A stretch of 64,000 nt of DNA from Ifrita kowaldi (GCA_013398055.1 VZRS01009608.1:237564-301563), one strand, 5' to 3'. Positions 40,701 to 53,910 are shown, counted from the stretch's first letter. Notes: generated by a model from the letters alone, not told the origin. Numbers and translations: made by a program.

Positions 40701-43700
40701 CCAGAAGCCTACTAAAAAAGCAATGAGAAAAAGCAGCTCTGGAAAATTAACTCCAGCAGAATAAAGGTGTAAAAGTCAACATCTGTAATTCCCTAATTCA
40801 GAATTAAATAACCTTAATTTAAGAAGAAATAAGGAAACTGAACTGAGTTCTGAGACATTCTGATACTGAGATATCAAAGGAGTTTAATATTAGCTAGGTA
40901 ATGCCCTGCAAATATTCAGATTAATCCCCTTAAACATCCCTTTTGGGGCCAAACATCATATGTAGGTGTTTCTGCTACATATAAAATATGTTGATCCTAC
41001 TTAAAGCATATTATCACTGAATTCTGTGTCCCTCTGCCTCACCCCCCCACTCCACACTGCCTCAAAGCCTGCACTTACCAGGTTTGTTTAAAAAATCCCA
41101 AAATCTTCCATATGTGATTACTCCCTTCTTGTAATCCAGCACCTCTCTGTCCTTCTAAATTATGGGACAAAAAAGCAAACAAAAGACAGTCTCACTTGGT
41201 CCCCCTTTCACCCCAGCTTCTACCAACAAACACTGAGTTCTTACACTTGAGCAAACGAGATGCTCCACATCCCACAGGTTACCTGCACTCACACAGTAAC
41301 CAACGGTGCACAGGACATTTCTGCAGTCTCTTGTATCTTATGAGCTCTACAAATATGAAATGTGGCATGCCAGCCCAGTCTGTTTGTACTTGCAGACACC
41401 TTGCAGTGACAAGTGACAGGACAGAGCACCGGGCTGTGCCAGGGGTAGCTGAGGAACCCAAGCAGCTCCCAGTTACAAGGCTGTTGGGCTAATTGTAAGT
41501 CACAGTGTTCCTGTTTTCCAGCAAAATGAGCAAGCACTGATTATTTTAGGTATTAAAATTTTGAGTCACCACTAAGTGATGCAAGGATTTCAACCTCATG
41601 AACTCAGGCTGGGACTGTTACAGAGAGTGCAGAGTTATGGACAGCACTGTCCTGCTGAGGCTCTGGCAGGAGACTCACAAAGCCACAATAAAACCAACAT
41701 TGGCCTATAGCATCTAGAGGCCTGGGCATCAAAGTCTTTCAGTGTGGATTCCAAAGCTGAATTTTTAAAAATGGAATCCAAGTGGTCCCCAGCCCTGGCA
41801 GAGCGGCTGCAGCCATGGCCAGAGCAGGGGATTTGGGCTGCGAGGTTCCTGGGGAGGCTCCACCTGAAACGCAGAGCAGGGGCACATCAGCCTCACTGGA
41901 AGGAAGCCTTAACCTGCTCTGCCAAGAGAAATCAATTCATCTCATTGATCTAACAAGTACCACTGCCAGCCTTGGCTGTGGAGCTGCTGCTGGAGATGCA
42001 GAGTTCTGACCCACTAATGCTTACATTAGCCTGCTGCGTGGCTGTGCCAGCATCCGCACGCAGAATCCACACTGCACGGACCAGCCAAAACTATCTGGGA
42101 CATATTCTATTAGAGATGATATTGCTTTTGCTCCAACAAGCAGCAACTCTATTGAGATTGGCTAATTCAATTTTCCCCATCTTATCAGATTTCTTTTTAA
42201 TGAAACTGAACAATAGTTTCATTTGTTATGTTATTAGTTTTCCCAGTGGTAGCAGCAAGACTAACTCGGTTGAAAGCTAAACAACAGCGTTGTGCCAGTG
42301 TTGACTGTTTATCATCACCATGTGCCAGCTTCATATTGCAAAGTTGCCTTAGTCCATTCCTTTTTGTTTGCTTCCCATCCGTGGGGATTCACAGCTCGGA
42401 GGTCATCTTCCTGCTCCATCTACTTTGTGGATTAGCATGTACATGTATCTAAGTACCAAACCCCTGAAGGGATCTGAAATTATCTGGGATGTCACAGTGA
42501 TAGTGGGATACTTCAGACTGAAATACAGTCTTTTTTTTCAGAAGAAGACATTATCATCCTAGACATTCATAGTTTCAGTTCTTGTTAAATAAATATCTTG
42601 CAGCACAGACTATACAGATTTTCGTCTGAGAGAAAACATCCAAATCCTCCTGTTGTGTTTATCAACTCAAAATCCTTTCATCAATTAACCTCCAGAGGTG
42701 CTCAAAAAAAGTTGCTATTCCTTCAGTTAAATTCCTGCTGCTTCAGCTGATTTATCACATTACAAAGACCTGTGCTGTGTTGGTGTTTGCAGGGAAATTG
42801 TATTGAGACAGCAGGCTCATTTGCATGAGGCTTGCTGATATTTTTTTTTTAGCTCTTTACCTTTAAAGAAATGTTGTGTTTGATCCATGTATTTACTGGT
42901 GGTGAGGAAAGGAGCCTGCCAGCCTCTGCACACCAAACCCTGCAGCACATAAATGCAGAGGAATGGCCCAGAACACACAAAACAACCCCTTGGCCTTAGC
43001 TCCCAAATGTCTCAACTCACTTGGCTGTGGCAGAGGTCCCTATCCAAAACCAGAAATGGAGGGCTGCTCCAGAACTGCTTAATAGATCATCCTCGTGGGT
43101 GGGTCCCCACACGGTGTCCAACACCAGAAGGAGCTCAGGTCACAGAGGTGATTAAAGACACAGCGCCTGGGTATAAATTGACTTCCTGGCCTGCAGGTAC
43201 CACCTGCTTCCCACTCTCACCTGCAGACCCTGAGCACATAACACGCTTCCAAACCTCTTATCACCACCACCTGCCCATCTCTCCTGGAGGCTGCACCCAA
43301 CAGCAGCAGGGGCAGGTGCTGCCTTCAGCCGAGGTACTGAGCCCAGAGCAAAGGCACACAGTGCCATGGTGCCTGTGAAGGGCCACCTGAGGGGTTTGTT
43401 TGTACAGCTGCCAGCAGATCATACATGAACAACGGCCAGTTTCTTCTTGTTAGGGGAGTTTTTCAACAACCAAAGAACAATGTGCTGGTAACAGCCTCAA
43501 CTCATGGGAGTTTTGAATGTAAAACCCCCATCAGAAAAAAACCAACTGCTTTTCATGCCCAAACCAGACGGAGATCCATCCCACTCATATTACAAAGAAC
43601 AAGCAGAAGCAATCAAAGATCCTTTCTAATACCAATACCTTTCTGTTTCTAAAGCATTGGCTAAGAAATCCATGTTCTTGCCCAGGTTAGCAGTGGCTAA

Positions 43701-46700
43701 GCTGCAACAAGAGCCAGACACCCCCAGCACCAGCATCACTGTGCAGCTGGAGGACCCTGACTGCTGCAGGAGTCACAGGACACCAGGCCTTTGAGCCAAA
43801 CAGCACAGAAATATCTAGATTTTAGCAGTATCCTTGCATGCTTTTGGGAACATGCTTCATGTCTGCACCAACTGTAATGCTAAAAGCTACAAGAGTTGCT
43901 CTTCCTCTTCTTCAGTAATTTGCAGTGCCCAGAGCCTGCCCAGCTCAGATAGAGCAGCAATGTGTGTTTCCACAGAGCAGCAGTGCTCCCTGAGAAGGAG
44001 TCACCCCAACACTGATTGGCAGTACACCTCTGCCCCCACAGGAGCAATATTCCAATATAATTTCACCTTAGTGCTGAAATCACCTGCTGTAATTCTTGCT
44101 CAGCCTACCCAGAATGGTACCAAGGACTCCAAACACGATCTCAACAACATACACTTTTCCCCCCCAAGACTAACATTATTCTACAAATAAATAAACTAAA
44201 CAGTTATAGCAGCAATACTAAGGCATTCAGCAAATGTTCAATATTAAAGGTACTTAAATATTTACTCCTGAAGCAACAGTGGAGCTCACAGTGTGCTTTT
44301 GAAAAAAAATGCAATTATTTGCATTACAATAGCACCTGGGAACCCAGTCACAAATAGGACCCTATCGTACAAACACTGAACAAAAAGAAAGCCTCTGAAA
44401 AGCTTTTACACTAAAAAGAACTGTGCAGTAATTTCAACTACATGTTATTTCATTCCCACGGCTGAGCTCCTAGTGCTCAGCAGCATGAGACAGTAAATAT
44501 ATTCTTACTCTGAGCACCCCATACATAAATTAAAGCACAAGGACTCCATGCATCACTGGCCAGCCCTTACCTATCATAATCCCTCGTTGTTTCACATGAA
44601 ACAGCAAAGCAGAAACTATTTGTAATATGCTTTTGGCAAATAAATTGTAACACTATATTTTACATACATAAAATATTTTTAGGTATTCCAACACTAAATC
44701 TGTTTTTTTCTTTAAACCTCTTCAATTCTGAAGATGTAAAAACCAGTATGTTTTATGATTGATTACAAGTCTGTTGTAACGTGGTGTTTACTTACAAAAC
44801 ACTCTGGGCCACACTGATGATGAACCTTTTTTTTCTTTTGTCTGAATAGTAATTAAAACCAAACAAACTATATGTTCCAGAAGAGGATGTACACAGGGGT
44901 AAAACACAAAGCTGCTGCTGTCTGTACCCCTGCCTCTAAATCCTGCAGGTTCCAATTTATGCTGGTTAGGGAAAGCAGAGATAACAGCTTGGAAATGTAA
45001 AACACAGTCATACAAAATAAACCCCAAGATGTGTGAGCACTGCCTTTTCATAATTGTGCAGATCATTTAAAAAATATAAATACAAAAACGTATCTCAGCT
45101 TCTGTAGTTCTAAAGAAACAACCTGTGACCAATAAATCAGAAAGCTGGGTATCTTCTGCTTGCTAGCTTAGTCTGCCAAACAATTATGCAGTGAAATGTT
45201 CTAATTGCACTTTGATTTTAATGTTAAAACCCATTTCCATAATTTCAGTGGATCTTTACAACACCGTTTAATATTTGCCAATGAAGTAAATGAGCTGCAA
45301 GTAACATTCACAGATGGTTCATGTTTTCCATTAAGTCTGCAAGATAAGATTTTCTTTGTTTACAAAAAAAAATAGTAAATACCTTGGATAAATTCCACAG
45401 AGGGGAGCCCTACCCGTGTTGGGAAGGGGCAGCATGAACACCTCTCAACACCTACAAGTGCTCCAGAGCTCCACCACCAAGATCAGACACATTTTTCTTA
45501 CAAGAGGAAACAAAACCTTGGTCAAGTAAGGAGTTTTGTAACAAACTGTCGCTGCTTTCTTAAGCCAGAAGTCTGGGGTACAACTGCTTTATGTCTAGGT
45601 TTAATGAACCAGAGCCCTTCAGACTAAGCTGGTGAGGGAGATGCAAAGCCAGCTTCTCACATACTCATACCCTTCTTCTGGGTTTCTCCTCAGATCTGCT
45701 TGAGATTAGGGAAGCAGCTCTCCCAAGGATTTTTGTCTGTTTCTCTTTTTATAAGAATAATTTATATCAGCATAAATCCAGACTTGTCAGCTCAGAAATG
45801 TTTCAAAGAAAAATATCTGCCTTCTTTCTACTATGTGGGGTTTTTTTTATTTATACAGCAAGGTTTGACTGCTACAGTATTTGAAGTGGCATCATCCTGA
45901 CATACTAACCAGTTTAAATTATATTGACCCAGGGTTCCCACAGCAGCTATTGATTGATCACAGTAGGAATTGAGCAGAAAAGGAGAAGAAAGGTCAAAAC
46001 AATGATGATCTTAAAGCTGTACTTTTGTTCAAGTGTCTACCCTGTGTGGGAATACAGTCCCCAGACTGTAGCTTATAGTGCTGTCAGAAAGTGGCAAAAT
46101 ACACAGAGATGCTAATCCGACTTTCTCATGCAACTCAGAAAAGTTGAAGCACATTAACAGGGGCTGAATGCACACCCTGCTAATGCCTGAGTGGCAGGAA
46201 ATCACCGTGATTCAAGGAGCTTTGACCTGCTCTGGTTTATAATTTGTTTCAGACACCATGCTGGCAATGATCCTTTCTCATTTCAACTTTCCATTTGTGT
46301 GCAACTCCAGTTTTGACCTAAACATTATATCAAAAAGGGACAGGGGTAGGAGCAGAGGAGACACCCACACATTTTTTAAGGCAAGGCAGGGTGAAATCCT
46401 ACTGCCAAACTCAGAGTGCTGAACTGCCATTGCAGCATGGGGGATCTGTTCTTAGGCTGTGGGGCTGCAAAGGCATTCTTCACAAAGCCATTCTTCTCCG
46501 TGGCTCGCTCACTTTGAGGCAACAGCAGCACACAAACAGAACCAACAGTTCTGCATGGCAGAACGCTTAAACTGTAACATAACAAGTGAGAACATCATGA
46601 TGGTTGTTTACCACTAGCACAAACTGCTGCTCGAGCGCTGTATTTCTGAGCACTCACTGGTTGGATAAACGCACAAAACATTCCATTAAAGTTTCTGGTT

Positions 46701-49700
46701 ACAGTCTCCAATTAAGCTTCTTTACACAAAATATTTCTTTTTTTTTTTCATTCAATTATACCTAAGTTTCAGTCTAGAAGTGATTGCATTTTTCAAAATT
46801 ATTTATGTCTAAAGCTATCGCTGACATTCTAAGCAAAAGAAAAAAGACAAAAACTAATTGGTTCTACGCTCACAGGAATCTATTTCCTGTTTTTGGAAAC
46901 TCCAGTTCCAAGGTGCAGACTCACAGTTTCTACATAGTAAGTCTAATTTTGGGGATGTTTCAGAATTAGGCAGCACAAGTGCATGTTCATCTTGAAACTA
47001 AATCTGCGGCATAGGTAGGCGTGATTTCTGAGAGCACCAGGCTCTGGTGCCACAGCCACCTTAAAAGCACAAGAGCCCTAACCCAGCTCCTGTGAATTTA
47101 CAAATCCTGCACATGATAAAGTACTTAAAATTCACCCTGCAATCATTTCTGCAAGAAAAGGTGGACATAAACCGTCAGATATGGACACTCTTAACCCCAG
47201 GGGCAGCATAAATTCTATACAGTTCTTCTCCACTCTATTTTAGTGCCTGTGCAAATACTCTTTACCTTCAAATGAAACACGTGCAGTGAAACCACAAAAC
47301 CTCATTAAGAAGTGCTGGCTCCTTGCACCACTTCAGACAATTGAAAATCTCAGCAACTCAGAGATTGCCTATTATTTTTCTCTTCTAAGCACAGTATGAA
47401 GAGCTGTGAGGACACACTGCCTGTATCTGGTCCTGAGCCATCACTGAGACGCAGTAACTTCCAGGCCTATTTATTTCCATGCTGCACTTGTAGTTCTGCC
47501 TGAGCATGAGGCACTTACACTGTGAAGGCTTACACTGAAAGTATATCTCTGCATGACTGCACCATATTTCTCATCCAGACTTCCTCTGCCTCTTGCCTAC
47601 AAGCAATGATCACCTTCCATCAGCAGGGCAAAGGAGGCTGGGGTCAGTGACCAGAGGTGAGGGGAAAAAACAAAGCTTTGCTGGAGCACGCCTATGCTCA
47701 GATCATTCAGCCTGGAGTCAGGTGTTTTTGTAGAATGTGCCTTCTTTATTATTATAACACTGAAACTTACATTTCTGCTGTTAGCATTATTTTCAGTAAT
47801 ATCAGAGACCAGGTATCACCTACAAAACACCAACAACACATGAAAAACCCCAGCTGCTACCACTGAATTAGAAGAGACTAAAAGCCCCTGAAGTACAAAG
47901 AAAGAAAGCAAAAAGGCATTTTGGAGGGAATTTTCAAACCTCTTCATCCATTGTGGGGCAGAGGTTACGCACATGCATGACCCCCTTCTCTCCCTTCTAA
48001 GGCAGTGCAGTAACTCCTCCAGGGATATTTCCTTGGCAAGCTCACTCCTGTTGCTGGCTGTAAGAGTCTGCTTCCCAAATTAAGAACTTCTATCCTAATG
48101 CAGGGACACAGCTGACCCATTTTAATGCCTCCCCCTCCCTCTGGGTTCACAGCTTTTTGGTTTTGGCCTTGCTGCCCTCTTACAGAACTTAATTGGCACC
48201 TTCCAGCCGAAGTAAAAAAGCCAAGGCAGTGTTTGTGCTCCAGTTTATACGGGTTCTTGAGCCAAAATTAAACTTAAATCACTTGGAATTTTCTAGTCAA
48301 TTATCTCAATGACATGTACTGTAACCAAGTGGTGCTCTCTCTACTGATACTGACACCCAGTCAGAGCAGATTTGGGGCAACAATGTTTGTTAATTTCTCC
48401 TGGATGAGCCTGCATCACAAACGGGCAGAGCAAGAGTTATTAACTCACTGAAACCTGTATGCTACAGCCCTATTGGAATAGCTCACACATTTCAAGAGGC
48501 AGATATTAAGAGCAAGATGAAGTGCTGGTGACCTGCTGAGCATGGCAGCTCTGCTGCATTGCTTGAAAAGGACCTGAGCAAACAACACAACCACACCATC
48601 AAAGCTGATCCACCCAGGCATCCTCTGACAGGAGCTGGTGACCAGGCAGGCTGCACAGTGCCACTGCATGAGGCACAGATGCCACACCCCTCTCAAATCC
48701 GACTGAAATCGTGGCTAGCAGCTCGCTCTGTGCCCTGTGCTGTGGGTGGTTATGCTCAGCATTATGCTGCCCTGTCAGCTAACCATGGATAAACACACCA
48801 CCTGTTTGTCAGGCCTAAAAGTACATTCATAACATCATATACTTCTCTTCCAAGTATTCTTCAAAACTCAGTGTCTGCACTTGACTTTTAACTTCTGTAA
48901 GCCTTATGTGGCACTAACTGATTAAATTGCTTAGAAACAAACAGCCCCCAACTATTCCACCTTTCTTAACCAAACACCTTTCTCTCCCTCTTGCTTAGAT
49001 GAGCCTCCCTGTTCCTATTCTCACAACCTTTGCTCTCTTTCTCCAGGTGACTCTATCCAATTTCATGACACCGACTCTCCTTAAAGTGCTCCTGCAGCAC
49101 CACCATGGCAAAGGCCACCGTTTGTGGCACGGTGCCACTGGCAGATACCCCCCCCGCCACACTCTCAGCAGGACAAGGGGTATGGAAACACAAAAGGTTT
49201 GTGAGTGGAAATGAAGCAAGAGCACTCATCACCCAGACAAAGCAGATTTGACTTAAACAGTAGATGAGATTCATTGAACTTGTAGCCAATTAAGATAGAT
49301 TTGGATAGTGTGAAACAAAGACAAAAGCTAAAACACTTGAGCCCCCACACTCCCCTTTTTCCCAGCTCAACCTGAATCCTCCATCCACATCTTCCTTAGA
49401 ACTGTCTCCAAGACTGAGATTTTCTTTCCATCTCTCCCTACAAAAGTTGTAAAGTAGAACAAACAGGGGCTTCTTTGCATGAAGTAACACTCACCCAGGC
49501 CATTATTTTCTTGAGGCACAAATATCTTCACAGACAAAATACTTTTCTTCCAAAACAGAATGCCCATTCGGAATCTCACCATTTCCCCATGCCTGAGAAA
49601 CAACCTTACAACCACGACACTGCCCACAGGAGCAGAAACTGCTGCCCCATAAAGCCGCTTCTTAATGCCCGGCTCATCATGAGCACCTTTTCTCCGTTAG

Positions 49701-49736
49701 GACATCAACCCTGGGATGTGCCTGGCAGGCAAAATA
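34735..49736. other. Non-coding unique sequence, about 15 kb
   Basis: No gene, RNA gene or clear transposon recognised. Small items are an A-rich run near 35301-35325, an ATTAACATA motif repeated at 38802, 38820 and (degenerate) 38844, C-rich runs near 41041-41049 and 49148-49155, and an octamer ATTTGCAT at 36999-37006 and 42819-42826. GC-richer patches (39400-39650, 41750-41900, 42950-43370) generate overlapping frames on both strands. The longest frame, 141 codons at 42953-43378, has no recognisable domain. Confidence 0.55.
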
Positions 49737-49825
49737 CAGGTGTAGCTCCTTTCAGGTTTTTAGATTCAGGTGTAGCTCCTTTCAGGTTTTACCTTCAGGT
49801 GTAGCTCCTTTCAGGTTTTTATCTT
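49737..49825. repeat. Minisatellite, three copies of a ~30-bp unit
   Basis: The core CAGGTGTAGCTCCTTTCAGG followed by TTTT and a variable end occurs three times in tandem, starting at 49737, 49767 and 49796 (unit lengths 30, 29 and 30 bp). The 20-bp core is identical in all three copies; only the last 5-9 bases differ. The flanks are unique. Such near-identity suggests a recent local expansion and likely length variation between individuals. It accounts for the repeated residues at the end of the 49475-49804 frame. Confidence 0.92.
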
Positions 49826-50055
49826 ACTCCCTGACCAATAGCAAAATAAACAGTGCTAAGGGGGGAAAAAACAGAAACAAACACCAGGAAAAAAAGAAAA
49901 TCCAAGCTTGAAAAATACCTAGTTTTAAAATAATAGGGGAAAAAGTTTTGACTGTACCATAAACTTATGAGACAGTGTCCAGATGTTTGAATTAGTACAA
50001 GTGTATCCACTGAGCTGAATTTCACAGGTGAAGGCAATCTCTGATTTAGTGTCTC

Positions 50056-50080
50056 AATAAAATAAAATAAAATAAAATAA
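50056..50080. repeat. (AAAAT)5 microsatellite
   Basis: A perfect 25-bp array of the pentamer AATAA on the plus strand. A matching array in the opposite orientation lies about 370 bp to the right (50448-50469). Confidence 0.92.
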
Positions 50081-50447
50081 GTATTTTTTGTTTCAGTGAT
50101 AGTATATGGCTACAAACATTTTAGGTTATTGCATTTTACATGAATCAATGTCAGTATTTTTATCACCCAGCTAAAGAGTGTCCCCAGAATGTGAGCTGCA
50201 CTATAACAAACCTGGCATGTACACCAGCTCCTCAAGTACTGGGGACTTGGCTGGAGAGCTTTTGAGTTTTAAGGAATATATTTTTCTATAAAGCAGCTGC
50301 AGAAAATCAGCTGGTGACCTGTTTCTGACACACGCTCTGCTGTATTATCCAGCAGCATTTAAAGCACCACACAATTGAAATAAGAAAGTGGGAGACAAGG
50401 CTATATGATAATACCTGCTACTGAGCCAGTCAAACTGCACCAGAATT

Positions 50448-50469
50448 ATTTTTTATTTTATTTTATTTT
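50448..50469. repeat. (ATTTT)n microsatellite
   Basis: TTTTA repeated on the plus strand after a slightly longer T run, perfect over 50451-50469. It is the reverse complement of the array at 50056-50080, so the two together form an inverted repeat of about 20 bp. Confidence 0.88.
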
Positions 50470-51040
50470 GTTGATACTAAGCCCATTAAAAAAATTTCTC
50501 AGTCTCCCAGCTTTCAAGTTTCAGTATTTAGTTTCAACCAGTAAAATGTTCTACTTCTGGGGATGCCTTTTCAATAGCAGTTTCCAAACCAGAGGATCTC
50601 TGGAGGAAATTTGTTTTGTAGTGCACACAGGACTGGGAATAGTGTACAGGTGGTTCAGGTTTCTGTTGGCCAGCCCTCAACCTCTTCAGGGGAATGGCTG
50701 GGACTTTGCATGGACGAGATGGGAAGAAGACTGGTTCAAGTTTTCTTCATGTAGAAATTAAATTATATGTCCGTCTGTAGGAAAAGACACTTTTACTGTT
50801 TATCTTGGAGGTAGGGTGAGGACAGCTTTGCTGACCTCTCTTACAGATTCTCCTTTCCAGTCCAAGTGCTGCAGATAGAGGGAGCACTCTGTTGTATTTT
50901 CTAGTCCTTGAAATACCCCTGGTGCAAACGGATCTGGCAAAAACACAGCAACATCCAAGCACGAAAATACAAGGTGGCTTTCCCTGTGCCATGACAGTGA
51001 AGCGCATTTTCCTGCACGAGCTGACAGTGAATATTCTAAC

Positions 51041-51059
51041 CGTGTATATGATATACACG
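51041..51059. repeat. Perfect palindrome, 9-bp arms
   Basis: CGTGTATAT and ATATACACG are exact reverse complements around a single central G. The site lies in moderately CpG-containing DNA with no gene start nearby. It could be a chance palindrome or a dimeric protein site; nothing in the sequence decides this. Confidence 0.7.
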
Positions 51060-52195
51060 CAATGAGGTGTGCTGCTGCAGGAGAGGAGCGTGCACCCCTG
51101 GAGCTGCTGGCTGTGTTACCAAGGGCACTGAGGGCCTGATGCTGCTGCTTTCCCACCCACGGAATAACCTCACTTTCTAACCCTGCGCGAGGCCGGCTCA
51201 GCCCCGATGAGAGAGGTGCTGCTTCCATCTCTCACAAGGAGAAAGATAAAATGTAGCCTACCTATTGTACAGTTTTGCTCTTTTTTTTTTAGAGTTGGTA
51301 CTTTGAACTGAGGTTGTTTTAAGTGTTTGGTACCCAAGGGAGCAGCAGTGCAGAGGCAAATTGCCCTCATTGGCAAATACGAATTTAAGTGTATGAGCTG
51401 AATGCTCTTCTTCTCTGCAGTCAGTGGCAAAACAAGCCCAGATTTTTTCCAGCGGGAGATCACCTGAAAGTGCCAGGTCCTGACGGCAAAGAACCACAGC
51501 TAAATATCTCAAAATGTCTTTTGCTGACTGTCTTTGGCCCTTATTGACTCAACTGAGTCCAGGGTGTGGTGTGGACAAGATCCCAGTGTCTGTGTTTGAG
51601 GAAAGTAAATGAAAAGTGATGCCAGGAACCTTGTTACTTATGAAATAGGGTATTAAAAACAGCTTAGACCAGCCAAGAACAATTATTTAATTTGAATTCT
51701 TACTAAATTAGGTGCTTAAGAAGTTCAGGGGAAGTAGCATGTCAGGAGACCCAGATTCAAGCCTGTGATTCCTCTATATCCCCACTTTTTTATTTCTTCA
51801 TATTTAAAGTACTTAATTAATCTATACAGAGTTTTTAATACAATACAGTTGATTAACGCTAGTAATTTCAGTGCCTTTTTAATATAACAAATCTCTTCTG
51901 AGAAATGTTCCCACTTAATGATCTGTGTCATTTTTTAAAGTTTGCCTTCTGACTAATTTTAATGGAAATATCATTAAATTCTTCATTATACTTATTTATA
52001 GCAAGGGCTGAATTGGATTTTAGATGTTATGATTTTACCATAATAAAGACCTACAGCTCTCAAAACACACCCTTCTGCCTGCTTTTGGAGCTCTAATATG
52101 AAGTTCTCAAACTAAGAGTAGCTTCAGAAAAAAAGCAACGATGAGGAAGAGGCATGTCCTGGCCAGCCCCTGGAGGACTGTGACAGCCCCTGCTC

Positions 52196-52222
52196 GGGGG
52201 AGGGCAGAGGAGGGGCAGGGGG
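52196..52222 (+). other. Predicted G-quadruplex motif
   Basis: Four G runs of 5, 3, 4 and 5 bases on the plus strand are separated by loops of 1, 7 and 2 bases (GGGGGAGGG at 52196, GGGGCAGGGGG at 52212). This satisfies the standard G-quadruplex pattern. No promoter or gene feature adjoins it. Confidence 0.6.
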
Positions 52223-53599
52223 CAGCAGTCAGGGATTTCACTACAGACAGCTTTTATCAGCAGCCTCTCCAGTAAGCTTTTATCTTTCATCTTTTCAGTT
52301 GGCTCAGAAATAAGGCACAAATAACCATATTTCGAGCACTTATTTTTCTAATAGCATTGTTTTCACCGGCTCTACTGTAAATAAACGCGAAGTAAATATT
52401 GGTCTTGGCTTTTTAAACAGGAAGTGCTGGGGGGTTTATTTATTTTTGCGCACAGAGAATTTTTTTCTACTCCTGAGCAAAGCAAACTCTGGGACAAATG
52501 GGTGGTTGTGCCCCAGTGTTCCATGCAGGAAGGGCAGGTGGAAGTGCCAGGAGCATCACCACGTCCCCCCTGCTCCTTCTGTCAGCTCCACCAGAACGAG
52601 CGGAGATGACAGTGTTGACCTTGGCTGTAGGAATTGTAATTTTTTTTCCCCATGCCTGTGGTCCTCCAGGATCACACAGCTCTTCCCAACAGAAGGCAAA
52701 GCAGAGCTGCTGTGCACTGCCACCTGGGATGCAGCTTGGCTCCCACACTCCCTAATCCAGGGAAGACATCCGGGTCCCCACGTGTCACCTGCACAATCAC
52801 CTTGGCTTGCTCTCCATTCCATTCAAGGGCTGTCCTCCTCTCCCTGTCTACTCCTGCTTCCTTTTCTTTCCTGGCCTCTTTCCCAAGGCTCAGGGGGAAA
52901 GCTGGGCACAGAGGTTGCTCAGGTTCTGCCTCAAACCACTGTGGAGATGCTGAGTGTGCCAGGTCAGCCTCCCTGCCTGGCACAGCCAGACTCAGGAGCT
53001 CTTCCACCCTATGGCAAACCCATGGACTTCCATGGGAACAGGAGAGCCAGCAGGGCCAGGGTTCAAAGGACATCAGGAATTTCTGACCGAGTGACAGAGA
53101 GGACATCTGCCCAGGCACAGCTGAGTGGCAAATGTAGCTGTGGTGGCTGGTGTGAGTGTAAACCATCACAAGAATTATGCATTCCTGCTCATGTAAAACA
53201 CCAGCAGATTTATGCATCTTCCTTTACTTCTTATCACTTTGCTGGGCAGAGCACGATGTTTTCCCCACCATTACACTGGATCTTGAATTAAGGCAACTTC
53301 CTTGTTAGGGGGTGAGGGTTCGGTTGGCTGGACTTTTTTAATTGCTACTTTTAAATTCTACTGAAACAACAAGTAAACAAATAAAAAAATCGTTAAGAGA
53401 GAGGCGGCTCAACTTAGATGAAAGTTTTACAGCACAGAGCTCTGCTTTCCAAAGCAGCAAATCCAGTCACCGGGTCATTAGCACAGTGTGCAGCACCGCA
53501 GAAACGAGGAACATTAGAACTTGTGTCGTTTGCAAGATTTACTAATATTTCAGTGTCTTAACAGCAACATTTCAGCCTAAAAGCTTCCCAGAAGGCACT

Positions 53600-53910
53600 T
53601 AAACATTCGAAACACCAGCTCCGAACGGCTGCGGGTGCATTTACTCATTACGAGCATGTTTAAAACAACGCATCTGGGCTGGCTGGTGACAACTTTGGGG
53701 CTGCTGAGGGGAGGCAGGGAGAGGGCAGGGGGAACATCCATCCCTTGCTTTGCCCCTTTGTGAGAGCACGTGTGGAGCAGCACCGGGGCTGCCCGCGGGA
53801 CTCGCTGCGTGTACACATCACATTTTAGCATTTGGCTGGGACGATTCCCCCGAAGAAGCTCACGCTGATTACGATCCGGGCTCGATAGCTTTGCTTCTTT
53901 GAACACGTCA
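53600..53910. promoter_or_regulatory. CpG-rich patch, possible regulatory element
   Basis: I count 19 CpG dinucleotides between 53608 and 53907, 13 of them in 53769-53907, against a strongly CpG-poor background. The patch is small for a CpG island. It contains a five-run G-quadruplex motif (53697-53732) and GCACGTGT at 53767-53774. No start of a recognisable gene follows on either strand. It may be an unmethylated regulatory element or a remnant of a GC-rich insertion; the role is inference. Confidence 0.35.
53697..53732 (+). other. Predicted G-quadruplex motif, five G runs
   Basis: G runs of 4, 4, 3, 3 and 5 bases are separated by loops of 7, 5, 3 and 2 bases on the plus strand. It lies inside the CpG-rich patch, between its two CpG-dense parts. 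Confidence 0.6.

Larger units (their letters stand above)
50470..53599. other. Non-coding sequence including a GC-rich stretch
   Basis: No gene recognised. A perfect 9-bp-arm palindrome lies at 51041-51059. 52100-53200 is GC-rich and holds long overlapping frames: 281 codons plus (52446-53291), 181 codons minus (52672-53217) and 144 codons plus (52652-53086). None shows a domain, signal peptide or repeat pattern I recognise. Three long frames in different phases of the same GC-rich DNA point to reduced stop frequency and not to coding. Confidence 0.5.

Noticed and set aside
40741..40830. ATCTGTAATTCCC on the plus strand, like the antisense of a LINE NYR motif.
   Set aside because: Only three residues match and the following frame hits a stop at once, unlike the fossil at 25.5-25.8 kb.
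52672..53217. 181-codon minus-strand frame.
   Set aside because: It overlaps longer frames on the other strand in a GC-rich patch; no domain or splice context supports it.
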